Position numbers and translations under genes: made by a program. The notes beneath the pieces were generated by a model that ran no database searches, had not been told where the DNA came from, and was given only the letters and a program-made list of their open reading frames with translations. A stretch of DNA of 64,000 bases from Croceimicrobium sp965658965 (lineage in GTDB: Bacteria; Bacteroidota; Bacteroidia; Flavobacteriales; Schleiferiaceae), in contig CBFHVV010000006.1 in NCBI GenBank assembly GCA_965658965.1, forward strand, positions 1 through 64,000, written 5' to 3'. Within the stretch, counting starts at the first letter, position 1. The number at the start of each line of letters is the position of its first letter. Positions 43,501-50,600 of the stretch are shown piece by piece.

Positions 43501-44650
43501 ACCAGTTGCATTAGCGAGTAATGTTCCTTTAGCCGGAACACCATCTGGCTCACCAGTTGGTGATCAAAGCCCTGGTTATCCTTTACGTGATGGTAACAAT
43601 TTTAACCGCATGTATCCGATTAGTGATTTACCGAATATTGATGTGGTAATTTCACCAGACCCAGAAAAGTGGTCACGTGTACCTGTTTTAGAAATGGGTA
43701 ACCTAGCAGCAGCTAACGATGGAGGTGTAAGCACTTTCCGCTTACGCTCTGGCGCTAGTCTTAATAAGACTTCAACAGGAGAATTAGTACCTGATCCATC
43801 TAGTACTGGCTGGAGTTATTTCCCAGGTTACGCTTACAATGTTGAAACAGGAAGTCGTCTTAACCTAGTTATTGCTGAAAACTCTTGGTTAAAGAGTGAG
43901 AATGGTGATGATATGCTGTGGAATCCTACTGCAAACCTTACCCAAAAACTGGGAACTTTCGCAGCGGGTGGAATGCACGTTATTTATGTCCTAGCAGATT
44001 CCGGTACTGTTAATAATCAAACAATTGACCTTACTTACCAAGGTGATGCCATTGATGATTATCCATTGAAAGCTGAGTTTGAGAATTTCGGTAGCTCGCT
44101 AACTAGAACTTCAGTTTGGGGTTCGATGACTTGGTGTTCTGTTGGAATGCTTTCTAGTAATCAGTTTGCTTTCGACGATTACCGCGATATTCCTACTGAA
44201 GCTAGAGTAGAGATCCGTGTTCAGAGTCCATTTGGAAGATCAAGTGATATGGAGAACAACGGAAATCCTTTGTATGAATTCTCTATGGATGGCCTACAGT
44301 CGATTACCAATGACCTAGACGTTGCTAATTCAGCACTGGATCAAATACGTGTGGTTCCTAATCCTTATTATGGCTCTTCAGGTTATGAAGATGGACAGTT
44401 AGATAATATTGTGAAGATTACTAACCTACCACCACGTTGTGAGATTAATATTTTCATGCCCAATGGTACTTTAGTAAGAACCATTAATAAGGATAACTCC
44501 CTAACTTTTACGGAGTGGGATCTTAAGAATGAGTTCAATGTACCGATCGCTAGTGGGATTTATTTACTTCACATTGATGCTGGTGCGGCTGGACAGAAGG
44601 TTATTAAGTGGATGGGTAGCTTAAGACCTGTTGACCTTAACGCCTTTTAA
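40559..44650 (+). CDS. Very large exported protein with T9SS-type C-terminal domain
   Basis: 1363 residues; signal peptide about 1-22. The N-terminal part carries ARILGGGDMWWDLNDAQYEV and HSMFAGALWLGGYDDADQLK, and near 360 an Asp-rich loop DYGDGLDNDRDGCVDG that could bind calcium. The last about 100 residues (QIRVVPNPYYGSSGYEDGQL ... FTEWDLKNEFNVPIASGIYL ... GQKVIKWMG) resemble a T9SS/FlgD-like sorting domain, followed by a short tail. I believe this architecture recurs in Bacteroidota beside an Oar-like receptor and a PorV-like protein, but its function is not known to me. Likely an abundant surface or secreted protein. Confidence 0.8.
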   Translation: MKFRNFLAYSLVLSLGFGGLSAKEKPHGNNNKKSALEALAEGCAPATAQTDLNINNVRARILGGGDMWWDLNDAQYEVPKGSNKHSMFAGALWLGGYDDADQLKLAAMTYRQSGVDYWPGPLDDDASITEETCQEYDQQWTVYRSEVETHKAWIDCKEDPTCDTEARFPGYAGNIPESIIEWPGNGINGSLPYKLAPFGESDTNGIPGFYEYEWDYPGYDFTREADCQDKEVDLLYGDQTIWWVYNDKGNIHTETNAASLGFEIRAQAFAFTANDEVNNMTFNNYRIINRSTFRLRDTYFGTWFDADLGNPFDDIIGSDIARGLGYVYNGDTDDEGALGYGANPPAVGFDFFQGPFADYGDGLDNDRDGCVDGVRIDGICVAEDESIGLNERIIMSGFMYYNNSNNFNGPPGTTDPNTAQEFYNLLNSLWKDGRSLVVESPAGKGNPGNGDGYNNNDPSLEVTKFAYPGNSFDTTGFTEPTSDRDWFESPNNQADKRGLHCAGPFSLAPGALNFITTGAVWARNFTSQDLFASVNDVIVADDKAQQLFDNCFQVLDGPNAPDVEIVELDRELLINFIDPFGEETIGYVQTDPRIPPDPNWTATQIDSARRALYFDYVFEGFQIFQVANADVGVDELYDVSQSRLIAQSDLKNGIGQLVNYFESPDLLGNPLTPQDMTIAATDNGIKLSYRVLEDAFAEGGRGLVNHKEYYFYVLAYAQNDYLTFVPGISGDNANGQKTPYLAGRRNIGENSKPYLGIPSKIESRNNGTTLNSEWGDLIEITRIAGKGNGTNYLRVNTETEERIISEGSSQEVTYLSGFAPVEIKVVDPYEIGDGSYQLRFTDLNNTRSWELIDLQRDTVIDESEQGIDYSAEQIVVSNITGDPLGFSITINEAIAPGLEREGSLNNGVIGGTIIYEDATKPWLSGLADSDANNPTNWILAGSNDITDDENLPAYYYNDYSAGDNNVDPQGEFETILGGTWGPVALASNVPLAGTPSGSPVGDQSPGYPLRDGNNFNRMYPISDLPNIDVVISPDPEKWSRVPVLEMGNLAAANDGGVSTFRLRSGASLNKTSTGELVPDPSSTGWSYFPGYAYNVETGSRLNLVIAENSWLKSENGDDMLWNPTANLTQKLGTFAAGGMHVIYVLADSGTVNNQTIDLTYQGDAIDDYPLKAEFENFGSSLTRTSVWGSMTWCSVGMLSSNQFAFDDYRDIPTEARVEIRVQSPFGRSSDMENNGNPLYEFSMDGLQSITNDLDVANSALDQIRVVPNPYYGSSGYEDGQLDNIVKITNLPPRCEINIFMPNGTLVRTINKDNSLTFTEWDLKNEFNVPIASGIYLLHIDAGAAGQKVIKWMGSLRPVDLNAF

Positions 44651-44674
44651 GAACGAAATAACGTGAACAAACAC

Positions 44675-45715
44675 ATGAGATACTTCAACAAAATTGCAAT
44701 TACCGCCTGCTTATTAGCCACTGGCTTGAGCGTAGAGGCAGGTAACCCACAAAGAGCTGGTTCGGCAGGAGCACCTGAGTTATTAATTAACCCCTGGGCT
44801 AGAGCTTCTGGTTGGGGAGGTGTTAATGTCGCTGGTGTAACCGGTGTACAATCATCCTTTATTAATATTGCGGGTATAGCTTCTACGGAAGGAACCGAGG
44901 TTTCTTTTACCAACACCCAGTGGATGGTAGGCGCAGGCATTAATATCAATGCTGCAGGCTTTAATCAGGCAGTAGGGTCTAATGGAGTGCTTTCGGCTAA
45001 TTTCGTGTCTTTTGACTACGGTAGCTGGGAAAGGACTACAATCGACAATCCGGATGGAGGGATAGGTGAAATTAGTCCTTCTACAGCTATAATTGGCCTA
45101 GGATATGCACAACGCTTTATCAAGTCGATTCGTGGTGGGGTAAATGTTAAGATTTACACTACTAGTATGGTGGACATGAGCGTTACTTCAGCTAGCGTTG
45201 ATGCGGGTGTGCAGTACGTTACTGGTAAGAGAGAACAAGTGAAGTTTGGTATTACCTTGAGAAATATTGGACCAGCTGCTCGGTATGATGGAGAAGGTCA
45301 GTCTGTTACTTTAGTAGTGCCACAAGGAGGTTATGCTCAAGAGTTCAGCGAAAGAAGTGAAGCCTTCGAATTACCGACGACACTTTCCATTGGTGGTAGC
45401 TATGATTTTGAGTTTGAACAGCAAAGACTAACCGTCGCGGGATCATTTCAATCAAATTCTTTTGAAAAAGACTTGTATACAGCAGGAGTTGAGTACAGTT
45501 TTAAAGAGTTGTTAAGCTTTAGAGCGGGTTATACCCTTTGGGATAACCGTGATTTCGAAGTTACCACGACTGTCTTTACGGGCTTCAGTGCTGGTATGTC
45601 GCTTGACTTACCCCTTAGCAAGAATAATGATAACATGTTCGGTCTAGACTATTCTTACCGTAGTACATCATTTTTCGACGGTGTACATAGCATAGGAGTA
45701 TCGGTATCTTTATAG
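44675..45715 (+). CDS. PorV/PorQ-family outer-membrane protein
   Basis: 346 residues from ATG 44675 (a GTG 12 bp earlier is also possible). After a signal peptide (MRYFNKIAITACLLATGLSVEAG) it reads RAGSAGAPELLINPWARASGWGGVNVAGVTGVQSSFINIAGIA, the N-terminal signature of the PorV/PorQ (UPF0164-like) barrel family, and ends in a beta-strand pattern with IGVSVSL. PorV shuttles T9SS cargo from the translocon to the surface attachment complex. Sitting directly behind a giant T9SS-type protein, it may be a dedicated shuttle for that cargo rather than the general PorV. Confidence 0.82.
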   Translation: MRYFNKIAITACLLATGLSVEAGNPQRAGSAGAPELLINPWARASGWGGVNVAGVTGVQSSFINIAGIASTEGTEVSFTNTQWMVGAGININAAGFNQAVGSNGVLSANFVSFDYGSWERTTIDNPDGGIGEISPSTAIIGLGYAQRFIKSIRGGVNVKIYTTSMVDMSVTSASVDAGVQYVTGKREQVKFGITLRNIGPAARYDGEGQSVTLVVPQGGYAQEFSERSEAFELPTTLSIGGSYDFEFEQQRLTVAGSFQSNSFEKDLYTAGVEYSFKELLSFRAGYTLWDNRDFEVTTTVFTGFSAGMSLDLPLSKNNDNMFGLDYSYRSTSFFDGVHSIGVSVSL

Positions 45716-45740
45716 TATTCGATCAGAATCCAATATTTTA

Positions 45741-45748
45741 TATATTTG
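45741..45748 (+). promoter_or_regulatory. Candidate -7 promoter element for greA
   Basis: TATATTTG, a perfect consensus match 56 bp before greA. It lies before the terminator at 45756-45782, so a transcript begun here would start inside the hairpin, which might then fail to form. Confidence 0.5.
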
Positions 45749-45755
45749 CATTAGG

Positions 45756-45782
45756 AAAAGACCTCTCTGAGGTCTTTTTTTT
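45756..45782 (+). terminator. Intrinsic terminator of the receptor/PorV operon
   Basis: AAAAGACCTC-TCT-GAGGTCTTTT, a perfect 10-bp stem with T run, 41 bp after the PorV-like stop. Confidence 0.92.
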
Positions 45783-45803
45783 GTTTGCTAAAACTCACAC
45801 AAA

Positions 45804-46277
45804 ATGGCGATAAACTATTATTCTCCCGAAGGTCTTGAAAGACTTAAAAAAGAGCTAGAACATATGAAGTCGGTGGAGCGTCCCCGTATTTCAAACCAAA
45901 TTGCAGAAGCGAGGGATAAAGGTGATCTTTCGGAAAATGCTGAATATGATGCTGCTAAAGAGGCTCAGGGTCTTTTGGAAATGAAGATAAGTAAGCTAGA
46001 GGACAGCTTATCCAACGCACGCCTGCTGGATAGCTCAAAGGTAGACACATCTAAAGTGATGGTGCTCTCTAAGGTGGTTATAAAGAATAGTAAAAATGGT
46101 GCTACCATGACTTATCGTTTGGTAAGTGAGAATGAAGCGGATTTGAAAAATGCTAAAATTTCTATTAATAGTCCGATTGGTAAAGGCCTAGTTGGAAAGA
46201 AGGTGGGCGATATTGCGGAAATTACTACTCCGGCAGGCTTGATGAGTTTTGAGATTATTGAAGTAAGCATGGATTAA
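45804..46277 (+). CDS. greA: Transcription elongation factor GreA
   Basis: 157 residues, normal length. N-terminal antiparallel coiled coil (GLERLKKELEHMKSVERPRI ... ARDKGDLSENAEYDAAKEAQ), with the acidic DLSENAEYD tip that enters the RNA polymerase secondary channel, and a C-terminal FKBP-like domain with INSPIGKGLVGKKVGD. It rescues backtracked polymerase. The HIT gene starts 1 bp after its stop. Confidence 0.96.
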   Translation: MAINYYSPEGLERLKKELEHMKSVERPRISNQIAEARDKGDLSENAEYDAAKEAQGLLEMKISKLEDSLSNARLLDSSKVDTSKVMVLSKVVIKNSKNGATMTYRLVSENEADLKNAKISINSPIGKGLVGKKVGDIAEITTPAGLMSFEIIEVSMD

Positions 46278-46278
46278 T

Positions 46279-46674
46279 ATGGCTTCAATCTTTTCTAAAA
46301 TAGTTGCTGGAGAAATTCCGAGTTATAAAATTGCTGAAACTGATAATTGCTATGCATTTCTAGATATCATGCCACTGCATGGAGGGCATACTTTAGTGAT
46401 TCCTAAAAAGGAGGTGGATTACCTGTTCGACCTGCCAGATGAGCAGTACCAAGAATTGATGCTGTTTTCAAAGAAAGTTGCGCATGCCGTTGGAAAAGCA
46501 ATTCCCTGCAAAAGAGTGGGTGTTGCGGTACTAGGTTTAGAGGTACCACACGCTCATATTCATTTGATACCGATAAATGCAGTAAGTGATATCGACTTTA
46601 GCAGAAAGAAGCTGGAGTTTACTTCTACACAAATGGAAGAATATGCTGCCTCCATTCGTTCTAAGCTTAATTAA
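46279..46674 (+). CDS. HIT family nucleotide-binding hydrolase
   Basis: 131 residues. The histidine triad is HAHIHLIP near residue 92-99 (VPHAHIHLIPI), preceded by FLDIMPLHGGHTLVIPKKEV, as in HinT-like purine nucleotide phosphoramidases. Starts SIFSKIVAGEIPSYKIAE, typical for bacterial HIT proteins. Cytoplasmic. Co-transcribed with greA (1-bp gap) and overlapping the 3' end of ruvC by 8 bp on the other strand. Confidence 0.93.
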   Translation: MASIFSKIVAGEIPSYKIAETDNCYAFLDIMPLHGGHTLVIPKKEVDYLFDLPDEQYQELMLFSKKVAHAVGKAIPCKRVGVAVLGLEVPHAHIHLIPINAVSDIDFSRKKLEFTSTQMEEYAASIRSKLN

Positions 46675-47215
46675 TCCGATCTGGGTTATTGCGTATAAAT
46701 TTATCCCAAGAATTTTTTCCTTGAAGCCCCGCTAAAGGATTACTGGATTGATAGTGGTGGCATAATGCCACGGCTAAGCCGTCTGATGCGTCCAAGTATT
46801 TTGTTTCAAGCTTGGTCTCGAAAGTTCTTTCAAGCATCGCATAGACCTGCTCTTTACTTGCTGCTCCTTTACCAGTAATGCTTTGTTTAATTTTTCGCGG
46901 GGCGTACTCTTCTATCGGTATATTTCGGTACAGACCAGCCGCCATAATAACGCCTTGCGCACGGCCTAGTTTGAGCATACTTTGCACATTCTTGCCAAAA
47001 AATGGTGCCTCAACTGCCATTTCATCGGGGAGATAGGTTTCAATGAGGCCGAGGGTACTTTCAAAGATTTCTTTTAGTCGCAAAATTGCGGAGTCCTTTA
47101 CCTTAAACTTAATACTGTCTAGGTGCACTAATTCAGCCTTTTTAGACTTTATTCGTAATACTCCGTATCCCATAATTTGGGTGCCTGGATCAATTCCTAA
47201 AATTATTTTCTCCAT
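46667..47215 (-). CDS. ruvC: Crossover junction endodeoxyribonuclease RuvC
   Basis: 182 residues from ATG 47215; a TTG 12 bp upstream overlaps the promoter and is less likely. The catalytic Asp is in ILGIDPGTQIMGYGV, with the further acidic residues in MAVEAPFFGKN and LDASDGLAVALCH. It cuts Holliday junctions with RuvAB. It converges with the greA-HIT unit and is divergent from the glycosyltransferase. Confidence 0.95.
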   Translation of the reverse strand: MEKIILGIDPGTQIMGYGVLRIKSKKAELVHLDSIKFKVKDSAILRLKEIFESTLGLIETYLPDEMAVEAPFFGKNVQSMLKLGRAQGVIMAAGLYRNIPIEEYAPRKIKQSITGKGAASKEQVYAMLERTFETKLETKYLDASDGLAVALCHHYQSSNPLAGLQGKNSWDKFIRNNPDRIN

Positions 47216-47224
47216 CTCTAGGGC

Positions 47225-47232
47225 CAAAAATA
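47225..47232 (-). promoter_or_regulatory. Candidate -7 promoter element for ruvC
   Basis: TATTTTTG on the minus strand, 10 bp before the ruvC ATG. It lies next to the opposing element at 47239-47246. Confidence 0.5.
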
Positions 47233-47238
47233 ATGTAA

Positions 47239-47246
47239 TACTTTTG
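47239..47246 (+). promoter_or_regulatory. Candidate -7 promoter element for the glycosyltransferase
   Basis: TACTTTTG with the ATG at 47253 only 6 bp downstream, so the transcript may begin at or near the start codon (leaderless). Confidence 0.45.
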
Positions 47247-47252
47247 GCCGCT

Positions 47253-48386
47253 ATGGCCTTGCTAGGAATATCTGCTTTACTTTTAAGTTCTTCCCTATTT
47301 TATTTGGGTCTCAACTTTTTGTTAAGAAAAGGCTTGAGAAGCTTAAGGCTTGATTTTAAGACAGAAAATAAGCCGCAGAAACCGCTTGAATCTAACCTAA
47401 TTATATTGGTTGCGCATTTTAATGATAGCGATAAGTTTCCCCTTCTTTTACAATCGCTGGAAAGTCAAAGTTATAATGGTCCCTTTACTCTCTACGTGGT
47501 TGATGATCATTCTGCGCAAGCGCATTTGGAAAGTTTAAAACATTCTTTAAGTAGAACTAAACTAAGGACCAAGTTAATCTGTAGCTCTAGCTTACCCGGT
47601 AAAAAACAGGCTTTATCTCAGGCGATGGAGCAATTACCAACAGGTTTCATTATTCAACTTGATGCGGATGTTATATTAGGGAGCAAATTTTTGGAAGAGC
47701 TCATAGACAAAAGGCAAACTGCCGGCGGAGAGATTTTTTTAGGCTTAGTTAGAATGCTACCTAAGCCAAACTTTATTAGCCGCTTTGCTGCTTTCGAGTT
47801 CTTAAGTCTGCAGATGAGCGGTCTCGCTCTAACATCCTTAGGCAGGCCTATTATGGCTAATGGTGCTGCCATGGCATATGAAAGTAGGATTTGGTCTCGT
47901 TTTAAAACCGTGGGCGAAAATTGGGCCAGTGGGGATGATAGCTTTTTAGTGCAAGCGGCGGCCAAAGATAAAAGCCTTGGCATAAGAGCTGTACCACAAG
48001 CAAGTGTGCAAACCGATGCGCCGGAGGATTGGACAAGTTTCTTTAGTCAGCGTGTTCGTTGGGGAGCAAAAACAGTAGCTTATCCGAGTAACTTCGCGAA
48101 AATTGTGGCCCTGATAGTCGCTTACTGTAACCTAGCTTTGGTGTTTAGTTTCAGTATGTCTTTAGCGCTTAGTTGGACAAGTTTACCTTTAGTGGTATTG
48201 GCATTTTTAGGAAAAGCTGCATTGGATTATCCGCTTTTAAATGATTTTGCTAAGCGTACCGGTCAGGAAAGTTTAGTGAAAGGCTATTTTCTCTCGGCTC
48301 TATTTTATCCTTTTTATATCTTGATTAGCCTTATTTTAATTGCCCTTCCAGTAAATAAAAAATGGAAGGGGAGGGCTTATCGCTAA
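47253..48386 (+). CDS. Membrane glycosyltransferase, family 2
   Basis: 377 residues from ATG 47253; an open frame extends upstream through ruvC on the opposite strand and is not used. One N-terminal transmembrane helix (about 5-25), a GT-A domain (LIILVAHFNDSDKFPLLLQSL, VVDDHSAQ, IIQLDADVIL with the DxD-like motif, ASGDDSFLV, SQRVRWGAK as the Q-x-x-R-W motif) and two to three C-terminal membrane helices. Such enzymes add sugars to a lipid or polymer at the inner face of the membrane. No neighbouring polysaccharide genes, so substrate unknown. Confidence 0.88.
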   Translation: MALLGISALLLSSSLFYLGLNFLLRKGLRSLRLDFKTENKPQKPLESNLIILVAHFNDSDKFPLLLQSLESQSYNGPFTLYVVDDHSAQAHLESLKHSLSRTKLRTKLICSSSLPGKKQALSQAMEQLPTGFIIQLDADVILGSKFLEELIDKRQTAGGEIFLGLVRMLPKPNFISRFAAFEFLSLQMSGLALTSLGRPIMANGAAMAYESRIWSRFKTVGENWASGDDSFLVQAAAKDKSLGIRAVPQASVQTDAPEDWTSFFSQRVRWGAKTVAYPSNFAKIVALIVAYCNLALVFSFSMSLALSWTSLPLVVLAFLGKAALDYPLLNDFAKRTGQESLVKGYFLSALFYPFYILISLILIALPVNKKWKGRAYR

Positions 48387-48403
48387 GCCGCGATTACCTT
48401 TAT

Positions 48404-49684
48404 TTATACCTCTTTAGCAGGCTCCGAATTAAAAGAGTCACGGAAATTGTTTCCAGAAGGTCTTTGAAAAACGGCCAAGTCAAAATAGCTAACCGCAGAA
48501 AGTAAATGGTCCATTATATCACTCTGGATACCTTCATACTTTAACCATTCAATATCAGCACTAAAGCAGTAAATCTCCAAGGGTACGCCCATCTCTGTGG
48601 CTTGCATCTGACGTACCATCAAGGTTTCATTATTAGCTATTTTAGGGTGCTCTGCCAAGTAGGCTTCAGCATATCGTCTAAATAAACCTAGGTTAGTCAT
48701 TTGTCTACCATTCAGATAAACGCTTTTATCGCTCTTATTTTTTTCGTTATCCTCATCAATTTCTTTTTGCCTTTCGGTAATGAACTTACTTATCCGTTCA
48801 TACTTTAAAAACTTATCCCGCATTTCGGGACTAATAAACTTAACCGTTTGTAAATCAATATTAATGCTGCGTTTGATCCTCCGTACACCTAAATTGGTCA
48901 TACCTCGCCAGTTAACAAAGCTGTCGCTGATAAAGGCATAGGTTGGCACCGTGGAAATCGTTTTATCCCAATTGCGCACTTTAACGGTAGTGAGGTTTAT
49001 TTCTAAAACATCTCCGTCGGCACCGTATTTAGGCATACTGACCCAGTCGCCAATGCGGACCATATCGTTGCCAGAAATTTGAATACTCGCTACTAGTCCT
49101 AAAAGGGTATCTCGGAAAATTAATAATATAACGGCAGTAGCAGCACCAAAGGTGGTTAAAACCGTTACCGCACTTTTTCCCACTAAGGTAGAGATGATAA
49201 AAACGCCACCTGCGATATAAACCACAATTAGTATTACTTGAATATAACTGCTAACAGGTTTCCCTTCAAAGTGATCATTCGCCAAAGCCATGTGCTCCAA
49301 AGCTTTCAAAAACTTTTGTATCACACCAATGACCATCACCAAGCCGTAAATGATTACAACTTTTTGTAGTAAAAGAACCGTATCGGTAAGTTCGTCAAAA
49401 AGCCAAGGTAAACTATAATAAATTACCAGAGCCGGCACCAGATGGGCCAGTCCTTTAAAGACTCTTTTTTCTAGAAAGACATCATCGTAGTTGTTTTTAG
49501 AACGCTTCACATAGCGAGCTACGACTCTAAGTATCACTCTTCGTGCTATGAAATCAGCCAGCAGGCTAATAACAATCACAAAGAAAAAATCTATCGCTAG
49601 GGTCATTCTTTCTGCATAAACCTGACTAACGCCTTGATCCATAAGCCAGTTTAAGGCCCAGTGACTGAGATTGTTTTCTTCCAC
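48404..49684 (-). CDS. YbdG-like mechanosensitive ion channel
   Basis: 426 residues from GTG 49684. The longest frame starts at TTG 49702, but that codon lies inside a promoter-like TAGCTTTG (49707-49700), so GTG is preferred. Five membrane helices near the N-terminus are followed by the MscS beta domain (FRDTLLGLVASIQISGNDMV, IGDWVSMPKYGADGDVLEIN, the NWDKTISTVPTYAFISDSFVNW block) and a C-terminal cytoplasmic part with a charged insert (ERQKEIDEDNEKNKSDK). By family it opens under membrane tension to protect against osmotic downshift. Confidence 0.9.
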   Translation of the reverse strand: MEENNLSHWALNWLMDQGVSQVYAERMTLAIDFFFVIVISLLADFIARRVILRVVARYVKRSKNNYDDVFLEKRVFKGLAHLVPALVIYYSLPWLFDELTDTVLLLQKVVIIYGLVMVIGVIQKFLKALEHMALANDHFEGKPVSSYIQVILIVVYIAGGVFIISTLVGKSAVTVLTTFGAATAVILLIFRDTLLGLVASIQISGNDMVRIGDWVSMPKYGADGDVLEINLTTVKVRNWDKTISTVPTYAFISDSFVNWRGMTNLGVRRIKRSINIDLQTVKFISPEMRDKFLKYERISKFITERQKEIDEDNEKNKSDKSVYLNGRQMTNLGLFRRYAEAYLAEHPKIANNETLMVRQMQATEMGVPLEIYCFSADIEWLKYEGIQSDIMDHLLSAVSYFDLAVFQRPSGNNFRDSFNSEPAKEV

Positions 49685-49699
49685 AAAAATGGTTTTGAG

Positions 49700-49707
49700 C
49701 AAAGCTA
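49700..49707 (-). promoter_or_regulatory. Candidate -7 promoter element for the mechanosensitive channel
   Basis: TAGCTTTG on the minus strand; transcription would start near 49693, just before the GTG at 49684. Confidence 0.45.
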
Positions 49708-49717
49708 CAATTTTAGC

Positions 49718-50599
49718 TTAAGGCTGATATCGCAAACCATTGCTATTCGTTCCTACCACGCTAAAATATCCAAAGGCATAATCCTCCACATCGCCCTTGC
49801 GGTGAATATTGCCTATTACTAAGGCCGGAGGCGCGTCAAATGGGGATCCTACTTGTTGTTGGCTGTTCACTAAAGTTAGAAAGGCTTCAAAGTCTGCCGA
49901 GATACTTTCAATGCGAACCCTAAGGCTATCGGGATCTTCGCCCATTTCAGGTTCTTCAAAAGGACCATATATAGAAACAGCAGGGAATTCACTACCACCG
50001 AAATAAGCACCATCTACTCCAAAGTCATCAAAAATGATAATTTCTCTGGCAAAGACCGAGTCGTTGAGAGTTCGTTTTATGCGCAGAAAATTTTTAGTGT
50101 CGGGTATATCTCCAAAATACATTAAAGCATATTCGCCCTCTCTAAATGCACGCGGGTTAGTAGTTCTATTTAGGGTTTCTTGTTTTAAGCTATCTAATTC
50201 TGGGCAGGCTCTTAAGGTATCTGCTGCAGAAACCCATTCTCCCAGAAAGTTAGAAGGGTAGTCGCCATTAATTTCGATTTCTAGGTGGTAGATGTTCCCT
50301 ATCGAACCGCTGAAATCGCTAGAATAATAGCCTTTTCGGTTACTGCTTTCACTTAGCACGGCCATTTCGGTATTGCCTTCCCAAATACTTACGCGTGCGC
50401 CACTAATATAGTTAACCTCTTCGTTGGAAAAGTATTCAGAAGTGGTACTGATTTTAACAAAGGCGCTATCTTTATTAGAGACTTGACCACTGATTACCAA
50501 TTCAATTTCACCGGTAGGCACATCAATATCGATGGGATCTTGACAGGATACTACAATTAAGGCCAAGAAGATTAAGCTGATTTTAGATAGTATCTTCAT
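49718..50599 (-). CDS. DUF4249 lipoprotein
   Basis: 293 residues with lipobox VSC (Cys19). The sequence begins QDPIDIDVPTGEIELVISGQVSNKDSAFVKIS and has SGARVSIWEG, YHLEI, and FAREIIIFDDFGVDGAYF, the pattern of DUF4249, a Bacteroidota family of surface lipoproteins always found behind a TonB receptor. Only 1 bp separates it from the receptor gene. It probably acts as an outer-membrane partner or lid for that receptor. Substrate unknown. Confidence 0.85.
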   Translation of the reverse strand: MKILSKISLIFLALIVVSCQDPIDIDVPTGEIELVISGQVSNKDSAFVKISTTSEYFSNEEVNYISGARVSIWEGNTEMAVLSESSNRKGYYSSDFSGSIGNIYHLEIEINGDYPSNFLGEWVSAADTLRACPELDSLKQETLNRTTNPRAFREGEYALMYFGDIPDTKNFLRIKRTLNDSVFAREIIIFDDFGVDGAYFGGSEFPAVSIYGPFEEPEMGEDPDSLRVRIESISADFEAFLTLVNSQQQVGSPFDAPPALVIGNIHRKGDVEDYAFGYFSVVGTNSNGLRYQP

Positions 50600-50600
50600 T

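Noticed and set aside
44675..45715. Reading the PorV-like gene as proof of the full T9SS machinery here
   Set aside because: No PorK/L/M/N, SprA or PorU-like gene is in the window; only cargo and one PorV-like protein are seen.
47043..47252. N-terminal extension of the glycosyltransferase
   Set aside because: The extra 70 codons are the antisense of ruvC and look nothing like a glycosyltransferase.
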